The position numbers were made by a program, and so were the translations under genes. The notes under the pieces were generated by a model, which ran no database searches, was not told the origin of the DNA, and worked only from the letters and a program-made list of their open reading frames with translations. Shown here piece by piece: positions 1-5,638 of a DNA stretch of 5,911 nucleotides. The stretch comes from Candidatus Bathyarchaeota archaeon (GTDB lineage: Archaea > Thermoproteota > Bathyarchaeia > TCS64): the NCBI GenBank assembly GCA_030669135.1, contig DAOVEE010000116.1, positions 1-5,911 on the forward strand, written 5' to 3'. Every line of letters begins with the position of its first letter. Position 1 is the first letter of the stretch.

Positions 1-1475
1 AGCCCCTCGTCCACGACGCCTGAGCCCATTGCTAAAGCGATGTAGTTGACGACCGGGAACACTATCCAAGCGTAGAGCTGGCTAACGAGGAACTCGTGCA
101 TGTTGTAGGGTCTGTTGAGAAACCAGGGGCCCCACGCCACCGCGAGCAGGAAAGCCGTCACCGAAGTAAATACGGCCGCGGTCCGTGTAGCCTTCTTCAT
201 GAAGATGCCGTAGAGGAAAGGCGCCATTATAGCCGCCGAGAGGCATGCCCAAGCGATCATCGCCATGTCCAGTATCATCTTGGGGCGGAAATAAGCCATG
301 ACCAGGCCGCCGAGGGTGACGGCCGCCGTGGCTAACTTGCTGAGGTAGAGGATGCGCTCGTCCTCTGCCTCGGGGTTCACCAGCTTGTGGTAGATGTCCC
401 GTGCCAACCCGAAGCTGGCCATCAGTATCACGGCGTCGGCGGTCGACTGGCTGGCGGCGATGACCGCGGACAGGTATATGGCGCCGATGAACGCCGGCAG
501 CACGAGGAGGATAAGCTGGGGGATCACTATGTCGTAGTCCGGTGCGCCTGCGGCTGTCAGGGGCACCGCAATGTCGTTCACCGTGAACATGTACCTGGCG
601 GAGGCGCCGTTGAAGTAGCTGCACGTGGTCATGGCGATACAGAATAGGGTCGCGAAGATCATGCCCCAACGCGCCACCTTGGGGTCCTTCATCATGTAGA
701 ACCGGGTCAGCGACTGGGGCAGCCCCCAAGGCCCGATGCTGGTAACCATCACGTAGCTGAAGAGCCCCCAGAAGCCCCATAGGCCGGGAGACGAGACCAG
801 CCCCGGGTCTATCTGCGCCAGCCCTCGGGTGATGTTGCCGACGCCGCCGTTCCTCAGGATCACCATGGCCGTCAGAAACAGGGTGCCCACCGCCATGACG
901 GTGCCCTGGATGAAGTCGTTCCAGACGCAGGCCACTGTACCGCCGATGGCGAGGTAGAACCCTACGATGACGGCGGTGATGAGGAGGCTCACCTCGAAGC
1001 TGAGGTTCATGGTCACATTGAATATGTAGCTGACGCCCATGAACACGGAGACCAGGTAGACCGTCATGAAGACTATGGTTAACGCCGCCGTCCAGACGTG
1101 GAGGAACCGGCTCTGGTACCGCTCTCTGAAGAAGTCAGGCAGCGTCAAAGCGCCGAGCGCCTCGCTGAACGACCTTATCCTGCCGCCGAAGAGCAGGAAC
1201 GGAAGCAGGGCACCCATGATGGTGTTCCCGATGGCTATCCATAGGGTAGCGTACCCGAACCTGTATGCGTAGGCTCCTCCTCCGATCATGAGCACGGAGC
1301 TGAAGTAGACTGTGCCGTAGTGGATGCCGATAAGGGCGGGCCCGATGTTCCTGCCCGCGACGTAGTAGTCCTCGATGGAGTGAACCTTCTTGGCGGAGAG
1401 GTAACCTATGGCGATCAGTATGATCATGTAGAAGCCGAACACTACGCCGAAGATCCAACCATAATCACCCAGCAT
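1..1475 (-). CDS. Sodium:solute symporter (SSS family), 3' end cut off by the window
   Basis: Reading the minus strand from the ATG at 1475 gives 491 uninterrupted codons to the window edge with no stop. The protein is very hydrophobic, with many predicted membrane helices (for example residues 7-26, 79-98, 131-152, 160-178, 190-207, 270-286, 317-353, 380-396, 403-425, 432-450 and 465-484). Family marks are DYYVAGRNIG (36-45), GGTVACVWNDFIQG (178-191), GPWGLPQSLTRF (248-259) and LSAVIAASQSTADAVI (335-350). In the last of these, A341, S344 and T345 line up with the Na+-site residues A337, S340 and T341 of E. coli PutP as I recall them, so Na+ coupling is likely. The family imports proline, pantothenate, sugars, carboxylates and other solutes into the cytoplasm. 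The substrate cannot be read from sequence, but the dehydrogenase gene just upstream suggests an amino or imino acid. Members usually have about 480-550 residues, so only a short C-terminus should be missing. Confidence 0.93.
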   Translation of the reverse strand, partial: MLGDYGWIFGVVFGFYMIILIAIGYLSAKKVHSIEDYYVAGRNIGPALIGIHYGTVYFSSVLMIGGGAYAYRFGYATLWIAIGNTIMGALLPFLLFGGRIRSFSEALGALTLPDFFRERYQSRFLHVWTAALTIVFMTVYLVSVFMGVSYIFNVTMNLSFEVSLLITAVIVGFYLAIGGTVACVWNDFIQGTVMAVGTLFLTAMVILRNGGVGNITRGLAQIDPGLVSSPGLWGFWGLFSYVMVTSIGPWGLPQSLTRFYMMKDPKVARWGMIFATLFCIAMTTCSYFNGASARYMFTVNDIAVPLTAAGAPDYDIVIPQLILLVLPAFIGAIYLSAVIAASQSTADAVILMASFGLARDIYHKLVNPEAEDERILYLSKLATAAVTLGGLVMAYFRPKMILDMAMIAWACLSAAIMAPFLYGIFMKKATRTAAVFTSVTAFLLAVAWGPWFLNRPYNMHEFLVSQLYAWIVFPVVNYIALAMGSGVVDEG

Positions 1476-1480
1476 GCAAC

Positions 1481-1486
1481 TCACCT
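1481..1486 (-). promoter_or_regulatory. Shine-Dalgarno of the symporter gene
   Basis: On the minus strand AGGTGA lies five bases before the ATG at 1475. It matches the archaeal 16S anti-Shine-Dalgarno (complement of GGAGGTGA) and fixes the symporter start. Confidence 0.75.
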
Positions 1487-1515
1487 AGCTACAAAGAAAC
1501 ATAGCCTTAAAGGAA

Positions 1516-1526
1516 TTTAATTTTAA
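1516..1526 (-). promoter_or_regulatory. Possible TATA box for the symporter gene
   Basis: The minus strand reads TTAAAATTAAA, centred about 46 bases before the symporter ATG. A start site about 25 bases downstream would leave a leader of roughly 20 bases that includes the AGGTGA ribosome site. If active, the symporter could be transcribed separately from the upstream dehydrogenase gene. The gap is AT-rich, so a chance match is quite possible; CTTTAA, nearer the start, is an alternative. Confidence 0.35.
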
Positions 1527-1528
1527 CG

Positions 1529-1548
1529 AAAAATTAGGGATAAAACCC
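1529..1548 (-). terminator. Possible weak terminator after the dehydrogenase gene
   Basis: About 12 bases past the TGA of the dehydrogenase gene, the minus strand carries GGG-TTTTAT-CCC, then TAA and a run of five T. Archaeal termination mainly uses T-runs, with or without a weak hairpin. The stem is only three pairs, so partial read-through into the symporter gene is likely. Confidence 0.3.
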
Positions 1549-1559
1549 GGCGACGAGGG

Positions 1560-2510
1560 TCAGTGCCTCAGCTTCCTTAGAACCAGATTAGCCACGCTGC
1601 TGTCCTGTATGGCGATGCCCACGGACTTGAACACCGTCACTCCGTCCGCCAGCGTGCGTCCATCCTTCTGGCCCGAGACAAGCTCCTTCAGCTCGGCGTA
1701 GATATGGTCCTCCGTTATGGCGCCCTCCGCTATGGGTATGAGCACGTCCCCGGCTTCAAGCATTATGCCCTCGTAGTCGTCGATCACCAGCTTGCTCTCA
1801 GCCACCGTGGCGGTGTCCAGCTCCCTCCAGTCAGGGTAGAAGGCCCCGATGGCGCTCACATGGACCCTGTCCTTCAGCCACCCTCGCCTAATCACGGGCT
1901 TGGGGCTGGTGGTCGCGGTCAGCACTATGTCGGCGTCCCTGCACGCCTCCTCGCCGCTGGCTGCGGGGACCACCTCGACTCCCAGCTTCTCGGTCATCTC
2001 CTCGGCGAACCTTTCACGTGCCTCCTTGTACAGGTCGTAGACGTAGACTCGCTCGATGTCCCTGACTGTGCAGGCGGCCCATGTCTGAGTGCGTCCCTGC
2101 ACGCCGGCGCCGAATATGGCTACAACCTTCGAGTCTTCAGGGGCGAGGTACCGTGCCGCGACTCCTGTGACTGCGCCGGTCCTCATGGCCGTTAGGTAGG
2201 TGGCGTCCATGAACGCCTCGATCATCCCCGTCTCAGGGTCGTTGACCACTATCCACGCGGCGGTGGTGGGGAGCCCCTTCTCCCCGTTGTCGGGGTAGAT
2301 GCTGATAATCTTGGTGGCCTGGGCGTCGACGCCGGTGAGGTAGCTGGGCATGAAGCTTATGCTGCCGTTGTACTTGGGCACCATGATGGTGCTCCTTGTG
2401 GGCATGACCACGTTTCCCTCCGCGTACTCCCTGAACGCCTCCTCCACGGTGTCGATGACCTCGCCCATGTCCAGAAGCTTCGCGACGTCCCCATCAGAAA
2501 GGATAAGCAT
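1560..2510 (-). CDS. Ornithine cyclodeaminase/mu-crystallin family NAD(P)-dependent enzyme
   Basis: This complete 316-residue protein has the usual length and order of the family. The substrate part holds R39 (MPTRS), K67 (QATKIIS) and R110 (TAMRTGA). The Rossmann nucleotide-binding motif is GAGVQGR at 134-140. The C-terminal signature is TVFKSVGIAIQD (292-303). R39, K67 and R110 match R45, K69 and R112 of Pseudomonas ornithine cyclodeaminase as I recall it. The catalytic Asp of that enzyme (D228, in a GGDCPGKTEL context) is replaced by F224 in GAFYPDWREL, which looks more like the GASRPDWREL of mammalian mu-crystallin, a ketimine reductase. True ornithine cyclodeaminase activity is therefore doubtful. 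An alanine dehydrogenase-like, imine/ketimine reductase or opine-type reaction on an amino or imino acid is more likely. Its 3' neighbour on the same strand, 84 bases away, is a Na+/solute symporter that could supply the substrate. The start has no well-spaced Shine-Dalgarno (AGGT abuts the ATG), so a short or near-leaderless mRNA is likely. Confidence 0.93.
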   Translation of the reverse strand: MLILSDGDVAKLLDMGEVIDTVEEAFREYAEGNVVMPTRSTIMVPKYNGSISFMPSYLTGVDAQATKIISIYPDNGEKGLPTTAAWIVVNDPETGMIEAFMDATYLTAMRTGAVTGVAARYLAPEDSKVVAIFGAGVQGRTQTWAACTVRDIERVYVYDLYKEARERFAEEMTEKLGVEVVPAASGEEACRDADIVLTATTSPKPVIRRGWLKDRVHVSAIGAFYPDWRELDTATVAESKLVIDDYEGIMLEAGDVLIPIAEGAITEDHIYAELKELVSGQKDGRTLADGVTVFKSVGIAIQDSSVANLVLRKLRH

Positions 2511-2513
2511 ACC

Positions 2514-2522
2514 TGTTCAACA
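2514..2522. promoter_or_regulatory. Small palindrome in the dehydrogenase leader
   Basis: TGTTCAACA has perfect 4-base arms around one central base, within a looser 13-base dyad (2512-2524, 10 of 13 positions symmetric). It lies 4-12 bases before the ATG of the dehydrogenase gene, near its expected transcription start, where an archaeal repressor could act. The dyad is short and may be chance. Confidence 0.25.
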
Positions 2523-2545
2523 AGTAGATGAAGGGCTACACAAAA

Positions 2546-2555
2546 TAAAATATAC
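2546..2555 (-). promoter_or_regulatory. TATA box of the dehydrogenase gene
   Basis: The minus strand reads GTATATTTTA, centred about 40 bases before the ATG at 2510. A start site about 25 bases downstream would leave a leader of roughly 15 bases. The region from 2511 to 2657 is strikingly AT-rich compared with the flanking genes, and this is its best TATA match in this direction. Confidence 0.55.
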
Positions 2556-2580
2556 TAATAAAAATGTGAAGAAATACACG

Positions 2581-2595
2581 GAAAAGTACATTTTC
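2581..2595. promoter_or_regulatory. Candidate operator dyad between divergent promoters
   Basis: GAAAA-GTACA-TTTTC is a perfect inverted repeat of two 5-base arms around a 5-base spacer. Its centre (2588) is nearly equidistant from the TATA box of the dehydrogenase gene (about 2551) and that of sepF (about 2628). Size and AT-rich flanks resemble sites of Lrp-type and other small archaeal regulators. In such AT-rich DNA one dyad of this quality could occur by chance. Confidence 0.3.
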
Positions 2596-2620
2596 TATGG
2601 AAAAATCTATTCAAAGTCCA

Positions 2621-2636
2621 TTAATATATTATATAA
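2621..2636 (+). promoter_or_regulatory. TATA box of sepF
   Basis: TTAATATATTATATAA is a strong archaeal TATA-type element. Its centre lies about 30 bases before the ATG at 2658, so transcription should begin at or just before that codon. This supports a leaderless mRNA and the 2658 start. Confidence 0.6.
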
Positions 2637-2657
2637 CAGTACCGATGAATTATCTGG

Positions 2658-2969
2658 ATGAGGAGTATGCTCGACAAGCTGGTAGGCAAATCAGAGGAGG
2701 AGCGTGAGCTTTCTGCGTCACGGTACATAAAGGCGATCCCCCTCAGGGCCTACGAGGACATAGACGTCATCAAGGCGGAGGTGAGGGCAGGCAACATCGT
2801 CATCTGCAACGTCAGCCCCCTCGCCAAGCACAACATAGAGGACGTCAAGAGAGGCATCAACGAGCTCAACGAGTACGCCCAGCTCATAGAGGGGGACATC
2901 GCCCGCCTCGGAGAAGAAAGAGTAATAGTGACGCCGAAAAACATCAGGATATGGCGGAGCCGAGACTAG
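2658..2969 (+). CDS. sepF: Archaeal SepF-like cell division protein
   Basis: The protein is small, 103 residues. SepF anchors the FtsZ ring to the inner face of the membrane in archaea that divide with FtsZ. The N-terminus MRSMLDKLVGK looks like the short amphipathic membrane-targeting helix of archaeal SepF, followed by a charged linker of about ten residues. The conserved core starts near residue 22 with YIKAIPLRAYEDIDVIK and continues through GNIVICNVSPLA (45-56), helix DVKRGINEL, and GDIARLGEERVIVTP (79-93), ending in IRIWRSRD. These blocks are typical of the SepF/DUF552 fold. The linker is shorter than in haloarchaeal SepF. ATG 2658 fits a leaderless mRNA; an in-frame ATG at 2667 would remove only three residues. 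FtsZ is not in the window. The gene stands alone on its strand, and its TAG stop overlaps the end of the convergent aCPSF1 gene. Confidence 0.93.
   Translation: MRSMLDKLVGKSEEERELSASRYIKAIPLRAYEDIDVIKAEVRAGNIVICNVSPLAKHNIEDVKRGINELNEYAQLIEGDIARLGEERVIVTPKNIRIWRSRD
2911..2941 (-). terminator. Possible aCPSF1 transcript end inside antisense sepF
   Basis: Reading the minus strand past the aCPSF1 stop (2966), a run of five T lies at 2941-2937, about 25 bases downstream, followed at 2921-2911 by a pyrimidine tract (CTTTCTTCTCC). U-rich tracts are what archaeal RNA polymerase and aCPSF1/FttA use for 3' ends. Because the genes converge with no gap, the aCPSF1 mRNA must end within sepF, and this is the nearest suitable tract. 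Confidence 0.3.
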
Positions 2970-4882
2970 GCTAGCCTGAACGTGTCTAGCAGCCTCGGCG
3001 CGTGACCCCGCACGCCACGCATCTTGGATACGGTCCTCGCGAGGTTCTCGCACTTCGACTCCTCGCCGTGAACCACGAACACCCTTTTCGGCTGCGGCCT
3101 AAGCCTTCGCACATAGTTGACAAGCTGCCTCCTATCGCTGTGCCCAGAGAAGCCGTTCACCGTGTGGACGCTCATCTCGATGTTGATGACCTCCAGCTTG
3201 CCGTCCTGGTTGTACATCTGAGCCGACCCCATCCCCGACTGGACGCGTTGGCCCATGGTCCCTTTCACCTGGTAGCTGACGAAGATCAGTCCGTTCTCGT
3301 CGTAGGGCGCAAGGCGTTTGAAGTAGTCCAGCACCGGGCCCCCCTCCATCATGCCCGCCGTGGCTATGATCATGCATGGGCCTCCCTCCACGATCTCGTC
3401 GCGGCTGCCGTGCTGCTTCACCACCGTGAAGTAGTCGCTCTCGAAGGGGTTCACCCCCTGCTTCAGTATCTGATCCCGTATCTCGTGGCTAAGGTAATCA
3501 GGGTATGCGGTGTGGATGCCCGTGGCCTCGCTGATCATCCCCTCTATATAGACAGGCGCCTCCAGCAGGTCGCCGCTCTGCATGTACTTGTTTATGACCA
3601 TCAGTAACTCCTGAGCTCTGCCGACGGCGGGGACGGGCATCAACACCTTTCCCTTTTTGAGGATTTTGTTTGCTATCTCAACAAACTGGGCCTCGGTCTC
3701 GTCGCGGCTAGGCGTAACGTTGTCGGGGTTCCCGTAGGTCGCCTCCATTATCAGTGTCTCGACCCTGGGGAAGTAGGTAGAAGCCGGCTGCAGCAGCGCC
3801 GTGGGTCCGTACTTGAAGTCGCCGGTATAAACGATGTTGTGGAGGCCCTTGCCTATGTGTAGGTGTATCAGGCTTGAGCCGAGGATGTGGCCAGCGTTAT
3901 GGAGAGTGAGCCTCACGTCTGGGGAGATGTCCGTCACCTCGCCGTAGCTCAGCGGGATGGTGTGGAGTATAACCTCGAATATGTCTTCGTGGCTGTACGG
4001 CGGCACGTTTCCCTCCTTCCGGGTCACGTCGATGTAGTCGCTCTGGAGAAGAGTCATGACGTTGGCCGTGGGCTCGCTGCAGTAGACCGGGCCGCTGTAT
4101 CCGTACTTGTAAAGGTAAGGAAGGAACCCGCAGTGGTCCAGGTGAGCGTGAGTGATGATAACGGCGTCGAGGTTTTTAAGGTCGAACTCCTCCACGTCTA
4201 ACCGAGGATAGCTCTGGATGGGTCTCCTGCTGCCAGGGTTGATGCCGCAGTCGAGGAGTACCTGACTCTCACGGGTCTTGACGAGGATCGCTGACCTACC
4301 CACCTGTCTGCTGCCGCCGAGGAACGTTACCCTGACGTCGCCCGACTGCTGGTAGATGGGTCTGAAGATGGCTTCGCCGGTCTCCCTGAGAACCCGCTCC
4401 CTCTCCTTGCTCTTGCTGTAGAGAAAGCCCCTGATCTGCTTGATCGTCATGGACGGTATGGGCGGAGAGCGCACAAAGTTCGGGCTCCAGTGGGTCCTCG
4501 TGACGATCTCTAAGACGTTTGAGCCGCTCTTACCGATGGCGACGCCGGGCCTCTCTACCTCGAGAACCACCTCCCCCAGCGCGGGATCGAAGTAAGCCTG
4601 AACGAGGCCAGCCTCCTCAAGAATCTCTTTGATTATGCTCTCGGACTGGATCTCAGGCAACCTCACGGAGGGGTCGCTGCGGATCACTATGCGCTTCTTA
4701 ATTATGCCGGCTATCTCGCCGACGATGTGGCCCCTCTCCTGCAGTATCTCGGGCTTGTGACAGTATATAGCGAGCCTTGGGCCTTCGAACTCTATCCGCG
4801 TTATCCCTACCTCGGGAGGTATCTTGTCAAGTATTGCTTGCCTTATCTCTGAGTAGGTTAAGCCCTGCGTGTTTTGATACAT
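2966..4882 (-). CDS. fttA: aCPSF1/FttA: KH-domain beta-CASP ribonuclease and transcription termination factor
   Basis: This is a 638-residue protein, normal length for the family. Residues 1-145 form two KH-type RNA-binding domains; the second has the GKSG loop (117-120). The metallo-beta-lactamase part runs from about 184 to 390, with LLDCG (D211), the zinc motif HAHLDH (H245, H247, D249, H250), H332 in NAGHILGSS, and D355 in YTGDFKYG. The beta-CASP part follows, with motif A at E380 (IMEATYG), motif B at H581 (GFSGHSDR) and motif C at H605 (VHGEES). All metal ligands and catalytic residues are present, so it should be active. Family members cut RNA at U-rich sites and drive transcription termination in archaea, acting as dimers; the conserved C-terminal tail is present (LLDTFRL). 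Start: ATG 4882 gives the standard N-terminus and lies 10 bases after the psmB stop. A longer frame from 4987 would add 35 unrelated residues read across psmB. Ribosome site is weak, consistent with translational coupling to psmB. Confidence 0.96.
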   Translation of the reverse strand: MYQNTQGLTYSEIRQAILDKIPPEVGITRIEFEGPRLAIYCHKPEILQERGHIVGEIAGIIKKRIVIRSDPSVRLPEIQSESIIKEILEEAGLVQAYFDPALGEVVLEVERPGVAIGKSGSNVLEIVTRTHWSPNFVRSPPIPSMTIKQIRGFLYSKSKERERVLRETGEAIFRPIYQQSGDVRVTFLGGSRQVGRSAILVKTRESQVLLDCGINPGSRRPIQSYPRLDVEEFDLKNLDAVIITHAHLDHCGFLPYLYKYGYSGPVYCSEPTANVMTLLQSDYIDVTRKEGNVPPYSHEDIFEVILHTIPLSYGEVTDISPDVRLTLHNAGHILGSSLIHLHIGKGLHNIVYTGDFKYGPTALLQPASTYFPRVETLIMEATYGNPDNVTPSRDETEAQFVEIANKILKKGKVLMPVPAVGRAQELLMVINKYMQSGDLLEAPVYIEGMISEATGIHTAYPDYLSHEIRDQILKQGVNPFESDYFTVVKQHGSRDEIVEGGPCMIIATAGMMEGGPVLDYFKRLAPYDENGLIFVSYQVKGTMGQRVQSGMGSAQMYNQDGKLEVINIEMSVHTVNGFSGHSDRRQLVNYVRRLRPQPKRVFVVHGEESKCENLARTVSKMRGVRGHAPRLLDTFRLA

Positions 4883-4892
4883 TTTATCGATC

Positions 4893-5525
4893 TCAGTTGT
4901 TGAGTATTGCAGCCTTCTCCTCCGGGGATAACTCTCTGAACCCAGCGGCGTCGATGACAGCGATGTCGAAGCTGTCGCCGCTGGCAACGTCTCGCTTCAT
5001 GGCCGAGTCCACGGCTTTCACGACGATGGAGAGCATCTCATCCACAGCGCTGTCCTCGAGGTACTGGCTCTCAAGGACACCGTATGCGAAGGGCGACCCT
5101 GAACCCGTGGAGACCATCTTCTCCTCGGTGAGGCTACCGTAGGGGTCCAGGTTGAAAACGTGGGGCCCAGTCTCGTCGAATCCACCGACGAGGGCCTGCA
5201 TGGGGAGAGGCTTACCAACCTCACGGTTGCTGAACAACAGATTAGAAACCAGCCGCGCCGCCGACTTTACCGATATGGACCGATTCTTCTCCAGCTCGTA
5301 GAGACTAGCGTTGATCTTTAGGATCTCGACGACCCTCTGGGCGACAGCCACGCCGCCCGCGATGGTCATGGCCAGGTTGTCGGTGATCTTGTACACCTTC
5401 TTCGCGTGCTTACTGGCAACGTAGTTACCCATCGTGGCTCTGGTGTCAGTCCCCAGAATAACTCCGTCTCTGCAGACTACGCCTACCGTCGTGGTTCCCT
5501 TGAGTATCCCTGTTTCTTTTAGCAT
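4893..5525 (-). CDS. psmB: Proteasome beta subunit (20S core catalytic subunit)
   Basis: The precursor has 210 residues, with a ten-residue propeptide (MLKETGILKG) that should be removed autocatalytically after G10 to expose the nucleophile T11 (TTTVG). Active-site partners are present: D27 and K43 (mature positions 17 and 33), S139 in STGSGSPF, and D179 and S182 in KRDVASGD. IAGG (55-58) forms the substrate-binding loop. Beta subunits form the two inner heptameric rings of the 20S proteasome and do its peptide cleavage in the cytoplasm; the alpha subunit and regulatory ATPase are not in the window. Length and motifs match active archaeal beta subunits, not a degenerate paralogue. A strong AGGAGGAA ribosome site fixes the start. 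The gene is followed after 10 bases by aCPSF1 on the same strand, a pairing I recall from methanogens (MJ1237/MJ1236). Confidence 0.97.
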   Translation of the reverse strand: MLKETGILKGTTTVGVVCRDGVILGTDTRATMGNYVASKHAKKVYKITDNLAMTIAGGVAVAQRVVEILKINASLYELEKNRSISVKSAARLVSNLLFSNREVGKPLPMQALVGGFDETGPHVFNLDPYGSLTEEKMVSTGSGSPFAYGVLESQYLEDSAVDEMLSIVVKAVDSAMKRDVASGDSFDIAVIDAAGFRELSPEEKAAILNN

Positions 5526-5530
5526 TTAGA

Positions 5531-5538
5531 TTCCTCCT
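5531..5538 (-). promoter_or_regulatory. Strong Shine-Dalgarno of psmB
   Basis: The minus strand reads AGGAGGAA with five bases to the ATG at 5525 (seven from GGAGG). It is the strongest ribosome site in the window, suggesting high psmB expression, and it settles the psmB start. Confidence 0.85.
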
Positions 5539-5582
5539 AAACAAGTAGTTAAGAGAGAGGTATCCTAGAAAGGAAGACCAAG

Positions 5583-5595
5583 TACTTTAAAAATA
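5583..5595 (-). promoter_or_regulatory. TATA box of the psmB-aCPSF1 operon
   Basis: The minus strand reads TATTTTTAAAGTA, centred about 64 bases before the psmB ATG. Transcription would start near 5565, leaving a leader of about 40 bases that carries the strong ribosome site. The palindromic TTTATAAA at 5602-5609 is an alternative box for this direction. Confidence 0.5.
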
Positions 5596-5601
5596 TGCCT
5601 C

Positions 5602-5609
5602 TTTATAAA
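5602..5609 (+). promoter_or_regulatory. TATA box of the probable egsA gene
   Basis: TTTATAAA is a near-consensus archaeal TATA box and a perfect 8-base palindrome. Its centre is about 33 bases before the ATG at 5639, so the mRNA would have almost no leader. That fits the lack of a Shine-Dalgarno before that ATG. Confidence 0.55.
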
Positions 5610-5638
5610 ATGTTCCTAGGAATGGCAAACACATATGT

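Noticed and set aside
82..780. Long open frame (232 codons) on the minus strand, overlapping the symporter in another frame
   Set aside because: The symporter frame over the same bases gives a coherent SSS membrane protein with family motifs. This frame gives an Arg/His/Pro/Gly-rich product with no family features, typical of a shadow frame in GC-rich DNA.
1135..1458. Minus-strand open frame of 107 codons in the symporter region
   Set aside because: It is a shifted frame of the same strand as the symporter, with an Arg/His-rich product and no family features.
1704..2195. Open frame of 163 codons on the plus strand, antisense to the dehydrogenase gene
   Set aside because: Composition is that of a shadow frame, and the dehydrogenase on the other strand has all family motifs.
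2350..2661. Open frame of 103 codons on the plus strand crossing the dehydrogenase start and the AT-rich gap
   Set aside because: Its second half is Lys/Tyr/Ile/Asn-rich translation of promoter DNA and its first half is antisense to the dehydrogenase gene. The TGA ending it overlaps the sepF ATG, but this is chance rather than coupling.
3002..3607. Open frame of 201 codons on the plus strand, antisense to aCPSF1
   Set aside because: It is the reverse of a strongly conserved coding region, is His/Val/Arg-rich, has no ribosome site or promoter, and matches nothing I recognise.
4883..4987. 35-codon N-terminal extension of aCPSF1 starting inside psmB
   Set aside because: The extension is out-of-frame psmB sequence, rich in Ser, Thr and Arg. 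The start at 4882 gives the standard family length and N-terminus and lies just after the psmB stop.
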